A stretch of DNA of 64,000 bases from positions 73,288,525 to 73,352,524 of the forward strand of contig CM070500.1 in NCBI GenBank assembly GCA_036346375.1, given 5' to 3'. This document shows, piece after piece, positions 57,301-64,000 of this stretch. The notes beneath the pieces were generated by a model. That model had not been told where the DNA came from. It worked only from the letters and a program-made list of their open reading frames with translations, and did not search any database. The DNA is from Guadua angustifolia (lineage: Eukaryota; Streptophyta; Magnoliopsida; Poales; Poaceae). Within the stretch, counting starts at the first letter, position 1; each line of letters begins with the position of its first letter. The translations under genes were made by a program, and so were the position numbers.

Positions 57301-58093
57301 TTGCTTTTGTGATTATTTCTTGCTGCTTTTAAGTTGTCTGTGCTTCACTGTTGATCTTCATAATCTAGAGCCCATTTCTTAAGTTAAGTCATTTGTTTTG
57401 TGAATTATTCTGAAATTTTTAAAAGTTGCCTATTCACCCCCCTCCAGGCCAACTTGATCCTTTAGGCTTCCTTGAGTATGTTGAACCCAAATTTTATAAA
57501 ATACTTATGTTGTTTTAAATTATGCATACTTACTTTTATGCAATATACTTTAACGTGGTCTTAAGGTTTAGTTAAATTCCTCATTGGTATTAATCATGTC
57601 GAGCCTTTGTCACCCTAGATGATACTAGCTATTTTATTTGGTGATAACTAGTAGAGTAGTATGGGACGATAGAATTGCTTAGTCCAGCTTAAATGTTTCG
57701 GTATTATCCTATTATAGGAATCTTTTCAAACATTGTTTAGATTTATTTGTGAAGTTGCAGCAATTGGTATTGCTTCTATTATTTAAATGAAAATAAAGTG
57801 AAAATAGTTTAGACTAGGGTGGATGGATGTTAGGTGGGTGCTGGATGCATGAGACCTTGAAAATGAATGTTCTGCCCTAGTCAATTAAGGATCGAAGCAT
57901 ATGTTACTATGGACCGAGCATTACCGTATAACCACAATTCTATATGGGTACAACCTGGCTAATTAATTTATGCATCTCGTTATTGGCTTCACTAGTCGGC
58001 AGAATGTGGGTGTCAGATGGAGACAGTTTTCCCCACATAGCGCAAGAGGGGGCTTCTGATTGGGTGGATGTAACCCTTCAGCGGTGAAACCTT
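54317..58093 (+). mobile_element. Tat/Atlantys-type Ty3 LTR, fragmented
   Basis: Begins TGTAACATTCC and has the composition of large Tat-lineage grass LTRs: an AT-rich start, a GC-rich central promoter (CTATTTAAGG at about 54904, followed by AAAACCCTAGCC), then a GCAATGAAGGTAAGT downstream part. That part continues after a nested Ty1 solo LTR, at 57470-58093, with the ATGGACCGAGCATTACCG and GCAGAATGTGGGTGTCAG words seen in this lineage. The right end is cut by the SIRE-like element at 58095. Open frames in the GC-rich centre (54706-55445) show no domain. No gag or pol remains in the window. Confidence 0.55.
55780..57464 (+). mobile_element. Ty1/copia (SIRE-like) solo LTR
   Basis: Starts TGATAGCATCTAGGCCCCC and ends TTCACCCCCCTCCAGG, then CCAACTTGATCCTTTA. 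Both ends resemble the LTR at 58095-59461 read in the opposite direction. Flanks are GTCTT and GGCTT, four of five identical. About 56100-56700 holds alternating AAGTCCGGCG-type and CGCCGGACCA-type words at 30-70 bp spacing. No internal domain is present. Confidence 0.65.
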
Positions 58094-58094
58094 A

Positions 58095-59461
58095 CGTAGG
58101 ATCAAGGATAACCAACTAGAGGGGGGTAAATAGGAGGTTTCTAAATTTTTCGACTCTAATTACAATTAATTAAATTACTAGGCTAGAATTGCAATAATGG
58201 TAACTTACAACTATATTCTCTAATGATCACCAAGCACTATAGCAAATCAAGTATGAGCAATAAATGATTCTAAGCACGAATAATATACTCAAATTGCTAG
58301 AAATATAAATTAAGCACAAGAGTGGTAAAAGCAAACCACAAGAGAATGAAACACAAGATTTTTATCCCGCGGTTTCAGAGACTTGCCGGTTTCCCCTAAT
58401 CCACGTTGAGGTGACTTGAACTCCTTCAAGCTGGCTCTAACCGCTTGAGCCTTCCTCGATCACAACGGTAGTTCTTCCCCACTCCGGGTAGGCAAACTCC
58501 GGCCTTCGCAACTTGTCGAGACTTCTCACAACCTCCATTGAGAAGCTCACCACGCATGAACGCCTCCAAGTCGTCTAGGTTGCAACAACCTCCAAGAGTA
58601 ATAAGCCTTGACGCTTACTTGAGGTCGAATTGCGTGTCTAAAGGCTCAACACTAAATGCATCACTCAATTTTTGCTCCTAACTCTCACCAAATGAGAATT
58701 TAATGCTCATAATGAGTTGGAAACTTTTTAGAGCTTAGGAATGATCAATGAAGTCCAAAACATACTCTAGAATGCAAGTGGGGGTTATATATAACCCCCA
58801 CTAACCTCTTATAGCCGTTGGCCAAAAGTTGGCCAAAATCCTCCTAAGAGGCCGGTCATACCGCCCTTGGGCCAGTATGACCGCCCCTCAGTGGCTAACG
58901 GTCGCTACAGTGCATTTAATGCGCTGTCAGTGACCGGAGGGTCTCCGGTCATACCGCCCACCTTAGGGCTGAATGCACAGCTCTTTGTAAAAAACATACC
59001 AGGTGGAGCTTGGTCACACCGATGGTCGGTATGACCGGAGGGGGCTCGTCATACCGGCCCCACTACACCCAAAACATGTTTTTCTTCACAAAAGATTTTC
59101 CTTTTTATGCATAGCCACATAAATGTCTAAATGCACAAGTATTTAGCCCCCAAAACCTTTTTCGACATCGAACAAGTGGACAAGGCCCCTTTTAATAGTA
59201 CGACAACTATTCTAGCAATCTGATCTTTTTCTCCAAACTCCGAGATCATCAAAAACTATGAAAAAACTCTTAAATTTTATAACTTAGCCATCTTGTCTTG
59301 ACACGTTGATCTTCTTTTCATTATTTTTATGCTTCCATAATCGCCGAGATTTGGACTAACCTATTCTCAAAACACTCAAATTGAAAAATGTTAGTCCTTT
59401 AACCGTAATTGTCATTAATTACCAAAACCAAAATAAATTTGGGGGACCTAGATGCTTTCGA
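58095..59461 (-). repeat. 3' LTR of the SIRE-like element
   Basis: About 1.37 kb. On the plus strand it begins CGTAGGATCAAGG and ends CTAGATGCTTTCGA next to the PPT. Both termini appear to have lost the canonical TG/CA. A GC-rich cluster of CCGGTCATACCGCC and GGTATGACCGG words lies at 58850-59060. Confidence 0.7.
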
Positions 59462-59948
59462 TCTCCCCTTTTTTGGTAATTGATGACAATCCTCATGTAA
59501 AAATTGAATTGAGTTTGAATCTTGAGTATGCTCAAAAACTTTGTTTTAACAATATTTTGCCTTTAGAGATGAAGAGTGGGTTAGGCGCAAAATATCATTA
59601 AAATAACAATATTTAATTGAAAACTTTCCCTAAATATGTGCATATAGATGAAAAGATGTCATTTGCACATTTGAGATTTATGAGAATTTTGACGGAGTTT
59701 CCCCTTAAATATTAAATCCGAGGATAACAATATATATGAAATATATCGAGCATAAAAATGAATATAAGATACTGAACATGAGTAACATGAATAACCATAA
59801 GCAAAGATAATCATCCACATAAAAGTGCCAACCATAACATCCAAAAACGATCAAAAGCAACAATGATGAAGGTTTAATAGCTTACAATACATATATAGAT
59901 AGATACTAAAACTAATCCTTCAGAGCGATAGAGACTTCTAATCTTCTT

Positions 59949-61537
59949 CTAATCTTCATACTTCTCCCTCTTTGGCATCAAGAACCAAAAAGAGAACTCC
60001 AGCGCAAACTCAAGATGAAGGAGGTGGTGAAGGAGGTGGAGTACGACGAGCCCAGTAGAGATGAAACAAAACATGAGCCTGCTGAGAGCGATACTCCTAG
60101 AACGATGAGCGAAGCTCCTGAATGGTAGAGTTAATAGAGGCCAAGCATCCACGAACCTCCTCAATAGCATGACGAGTCTGAAATTGATACTCATCGTCAT
60201 GAGCAAAATTGCTCATCATGTCGGTCCTAGGACTCGCGAAGCTACTCATCATGGCACTATGCAGAAGATCAAAGTTCTCATATGCCAAACCAGAATAGAT
60301 ATGCGGTACTGGATGGGTCTGTGTCTCCTCCTCCCCTAAGTCTTGTGGCTATGGCTGCTGCGAAGACTGTCCTCTCTGTCCAATGGCCTAAGGACCTGTC
60401 TCTTGTGGCTTGTAGGGCTTGTGAACGCCTCCACATCCACCACGATATCCCATCACTCTTTTGATAATCATCATGATATAAGGGGTGAAGTAGATCCTTT
60501 TTCCTCGATAACCAGTAGAGGAGTGCATCTCACGAAGAATGAAATCAACCACATCGAATTTTTGCCTATTCATTACTTTGCTCATTATGTTCCAGGCATA
60601 GCCTATAATCTCATCGAAGTTATCGCCCTTGAGATGGATGGTAACTCGCATAATCCTATTTATGAGGCTAGATGTGAGGAGATGTGCTATTTTACCTAGC
60701 CTCCTGACATGAGTTACAGGATCATAAAAACTGTATTGTTCTAAGAGAGGAAGAGTATTGTCAATATGTATCCTAGGCTGCCCACTGTGGTATACTCCCC
60801 AAGTCTACTCAATTTCCACCTTGGAAGTTGTATATACTGCTGCGTCTGTCATCCAAGTGATCTCATCAAAAGAGTCTGAAACATGAAGTGTGGCATAAAA
60901 TTGACGAATAATATCATCCTTGTAGTCACACCTCATGCTCACAAAATTTGCCAGACCAGCTCCATGAAAAAAGCTCGGACACTCCAACAAACAATGGGAT
61001 TGTCCTGATATGCTCCCAGCTCACCCACTTATGATCAGTGAATTCTTTGTTCAGATAAATCTCGTGATAGACTTTCTGTTGAAAAATGGTCCTGAACTTA
61101 TCCAAGGTAGCATCATGAGGGAGCATATACTAATTAGCTTGACAAAGTGAAAAGTGTTTCTCCCCCTTTATCTTACTCAGATCTATAGTGGGCTGAAAAT
61201 CATCAAAATTCTCTTCTTCTTTGGATTCTTCACTGCCACTATCATTTCCTTCCTCAAAATCCACATCCATTTCATCATCTTCTTCACTTGATTTTGAAAC
61301 TGCTCCTTTTCCTTTTCCTCCTCGAGAACTTCCACCAACTTTCTCTTGAACTTTGTTTGTGATTTCTCTATGCCTTGTAGCAATAGTCTGAGAATTCTCG
61401 CTATTGCTCATGCGAGGCAAAGGAACACCCCTTCTGTGAACCGATTTGCAAACAACCCCACCGCCACGAGGTGGAGGAAGGTTCTTGGTTCTTGACATGA
61501 TGACTAAGATAACAAGAGGTAAATGAGGTGAGAACAA
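59949..61537 (-). pseudogene. Env-like / plant transposon-protein ORF of the SIRE-like element
   Basis: On the minus strand it starts at the ATG at about 61497 (SRTKNLPPPRGGGVV). An acidic, lysine-rich low-complexity stretch follows (SSEEDDEMDVDFEEGNDSGS). A folded region with FRTIFQQKVYHEIYLNKEF, SDSFDEITWMTDA and YAWNIMSKVMNRQKFDVVDF comes next, then a hydrophobic and coiled C-terminal part near 60000-60290. This resembles the putative plant transposon protein domain found after pol in grass SIRE elements, often called env-like. The frame shifts at about 61130, 60990, 60800 and 60390, so it is a pseudogene. Membrane-fusion function has not been shown for this family. Confidence 0.65.
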
Positions 61538-61539
61538 GG

Positions 61540-62850
61540 ATTAATAGCCCTAGAGATGGATTATAATGCATTTGTGACAAATCATGCAAAATTTTGGAAT
61601 TTTTGGTCCATCCATCCCGGTCATACTGCCCAAGGGCTGGTAGCATTGGCCATGGGCGGTGCTACTGCCCAGGGGTCGGTATGACCGGCCACATGAGCCT
61701 CTTTTAGCCAAATTTGCAAAATCTCAAACTTTGAGTAGATCGATCCATTGAATGGAACATATAGACATCACAAGTCAATAATCTACTTATTACTTCCAAA
61801 GATTTCAAATTATTTCGCATGATTTTGCCACATTATGCACCAAACCCTTAAAACCCAAATATGAACCCTAGGGCAATGAAATACAAGGAAATTTGAGAAG
61901 AAAGAGCGGAATTTGATACCTTACAATGGAAGATCGAGGGAACAACAACAAATTTTAGAAAAGATACTTGATCAAAGATTGATCTATTTGGAGATTTTTT
62001 TTGAGGAAAGAGGGTTATTGAGAGGAGAGAGGTGAAGAGATGAAGAAAGAACAGAGGTGAGGAGAGGAAAGGTGCGAGCAGGCCAAGAAAGAGACAAGGA
62101 TTTGGTTGGTTGCCCAAAGTTTCAGGCATTAACTGCCCTCACTCCTACCTGGCCGGTATGATCGCACACTTCCCGGTATGATCGCACACTTCCCATATAG
62201 CCATCCGGCATACCAAGATGACCCTCAGAGCACCAAATGACAGGCTAAAAAAGCTATTCTAAACCAAATTTGAGTCATAGTTGCCCTTTAATTCATATTT
62301 TTGATGAATAATTTATTTGAGCACTTCAACTCGATAAGTCAAATAAGAAGAGCAAATTTTCACAAGTAATTTTAATTAGAATAGACATCTTTTGAGAAAA
62401 AGAGAAAATTTTGAAAATAACCATTTGGCAAAAGATAACTTTTGCATTTAGGGCATATATAAGTTTGAAATACCTTTCGTGAGTCTAGATATAATGGAAA
62501 TCTAGCTCAAAAGCAATTACTCACAATGTACATTTTAATAGGTCAATATAGACCAAGTTTTGAATTTAGAGAAATTTTTTGAAAATCAAGATTTAGTTCA
62601 AAGTATTTTGGGATATTTTTCAATATAGAGAAGATTAAATAGAATAAATTGAATCAAATATGAGGTTTATATATTTATATATTTTTTAAAATGAAGTATT
62701 TGAGAAAATGACATTTTTAGGATTTACAGTAAGATATTTTTCAAAAATGTTGACCTAATATGGTCTAGAGACTCCCTTTAAAACATATTTGCACTTATTT
62801 GATATTTTCACATTTCTAGGGATGTGGTATACATATAAAAAGCATAACAC
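61540..62850. other. Non-coding part of the SIRE-like element
   Basis: AT-rich sequence between the env-like ORF and RNase H. It contains a GC-rich CCGGTC/GACCGG cluster (61610-61690) and a 21-bp tandem duplication around 62157-62195. No gene is seen. Confidence 0.6.
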
Positions 62851-62929
62851 TCCCCCTAAATGTGTTACTCATTAAGAAATTCAAATAAACAAATAAGAGC
62901 CAAGTAAAATTCAATCATTGTACACATAA

Positions 62930-64000
62930 TCAAACAACATTCGAGATATTTACGACATTTAATTCATTCCTCAATTTACAAAACCGTGCTTCACCTAAGG
63001 GCTTGGTGAGGATATCCGCTAATTGGTCTTTGGTTTTAATATGACTAATCACAATATCACTTTTACTCACATGATCTCTTAAGAAATGATAGCAGATATC
63101 TATATGTATGGTTCTTGAGTGTTGGACCGAGTTGTTGGCTATTTTAATGGCACTTTCATTATTACATAAAAGAGGCACTTTTTTGAAATTTATTCCATAA
63201 TCTATTAAGGTTTGTCTCATCCATAATAATTGAGCACAAAAATTACCGGCAGATATATATTTGGCTTCAGCGGTGGATAGGGCTACAGAATTTTATTTCT
63301 TGGAGAACCATGAAACTAGGGATCTACCTAACAATTGCAACTCCTGGAGGTGCTTTTTCTATTCACTTTGCAACCCACATAATCCAAATCCGAATATCCA
63401 ACTAAATCAAATTTAGCACCTTTAGGATACCATAACCATATATTTGAGAAATACTTTAAATATCTTATAATTCTCTTTACAGCCACTAAATGGCACTCTT
63501 TAGGTGAAGCTTGAAAACGTGCACACATGCAAACACTAAACATGATATCGGGCTTAGATACGGTAAGATAAAATAAACTACCAATCATAGAACGATAAAG
63601 TTTTGAATCTACCGGTTTACCTCCCTCATTGAGATCTAGATGCCCATTGGATGCCATTAGAATCTTGATGGGCTTCGCGTCTTCCATGCCAAACCTCTTG
63701 AGTAAATCTTTTATGTACTTGGTTTGGCTCACGAATATCTCATTTTTGAGTTGCTTGATTTGAAGTCCAAGGAAGAAACTCAATTCCTAAATCATGGACA
63801 TCTCAAATTCCCTAGATATCATATCACAAAATTCTTTGTAAAAATCTTCATTAGTAGAACCAAATATAATATCATCAACATAAATTTGACATACAAAGAA
63901 ATCTCCATCTATTACTTTATGGAGAGTATTGTGTCAATCTTATCAATTTTGAATCCTTTTGAAATTAGAAAATCTGTAAATCGCTCATACCTTGCTTTAG
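62930..64000 (-). pseudogene. Ty1/copia reverse transcriptase and RNase H (broken, partial)
   Basis: On the minus strand, 64000-63790 carries the RT catalytic block with YVDDIIFGSTN. An in-frame TAG follows at about 63787. The 63783-63328 frame continues with FFLGLQIKQ, the YRSMIGSLFYLTVSKPDIMF block and the SDLDYVGC start of RNase H. A frame break near 63300-63220 leads to the final RNase H part with HIKTKDQLADILTKPL. Order and motifs are those of copia Pol. The upstream parts (gag, protease, integrase) lie outside the window. The stop and frame break show it is inactive. Confidence 0.85.

Larger units (their letters stand above)
58095..64000 (-). mobile_element. SIRE/Maximus-like Ty1/copia element, 3' half
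   Basis: On the minus strand the window shows RT, RNase H, a non-coding stretch, an env-like extra ORF, a polypurine tract (AAAAAAGGGGAGAT at 59462-59476) and the 3' LTR. The rest lies beyond the window's right edge. The extra ORF between RNase H and the LTR is a hallmark of the SIRE lineage. It is related to the family nested at 12244-29975: same PPT/LTR layout and same CTCCCCCTAAATGTG landmark after RNase H (about 62853). Confidence 0.8.

Noticed and set aside
1..64000. tRNA or rRNA genes
   Set aside because: I saw no convincing tRNA cloverleaf boxes or rRNA sequence; without a covariance search absence cannot be proven.

Overview
The window looks like nuclear DNA of a grass, most likely rice-like. 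The reasons are a GC-rich single-exon NLR gene, a PUR-alpha gene with plant-type short exons, and a dense stack of grass-type transposons: Ty3 and SIRE-type Ty1 elements, CACTA, MULE, a RICESLEEPER-like hAT, LINEs and an Au-type SINE. No species can be named from the sequence alone. Only three host genes appear intact: an NLR immune receptor (3236-7114, minus), a five-exon PUR-alpha gene (32298-36494, minus) and a TRM-like single-exon gene (about 48142-49194, plus). Nearly everything else is mobile DNA, and for most elements I could read target-site duplications (TSDs) directly.

Layout. 1-2438: a 655-bp palindromic MULE derivative, then a 1.57-kb LINE-type insertion whose 5' part carries host-like coding sequence. 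2439-7980: a tiny PUR-alpha fossil, a GAA microsatellite, the NLR gene and its upstream region. 7981-30830: an ABCC-type transporter pseudogene split by a four-level transposon nest. A Ty3 element (TSD GCGGT) holds a SIRE-type Ty1 solo LTR (TSD GCATG). That LTR holds an oppositely oriented Ty1 element of the same family, which has gag but no pol. The left LTR of this inner element holds a CACTA element (TSD CTA). 31080-36560: degenerate MITEs and PUR-alpha. 37499-44429: a CACTA-like element with a ~400-bp-arm hairpin, then a hAT element with TSD CCTACAGC. 45075-46400: an unclassified two-copy repeat. 48142-52910: the TRM-like gene, a 1.8-kb MULE (TSD GGTCCTTAC) and a 5'-truncated LINE (16-bp TSD). 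54317-64000: a Tat-type LTR broken by a Ty1 solo LTR and by a SIRE-like element whose RT runs off the window.

The most unusual signal is in the LTRs at 12244-29975. A five-base TGTGT (or ACACA) core recurs dozens of times, and each copy is flanked by an inverted repeat. The stem sequence differs from copy to copy (TTTTGCA, AATTGCA, GGATCA, ATGATCA, CCATTA, CATCA, GTGCA), yet the two sides still match and include G-T wobble pairs. This looks like covariation in a family of small hairpins. A second signal in the same element is a set of dispersed copies of its own LTR/primer-binding-site junction.
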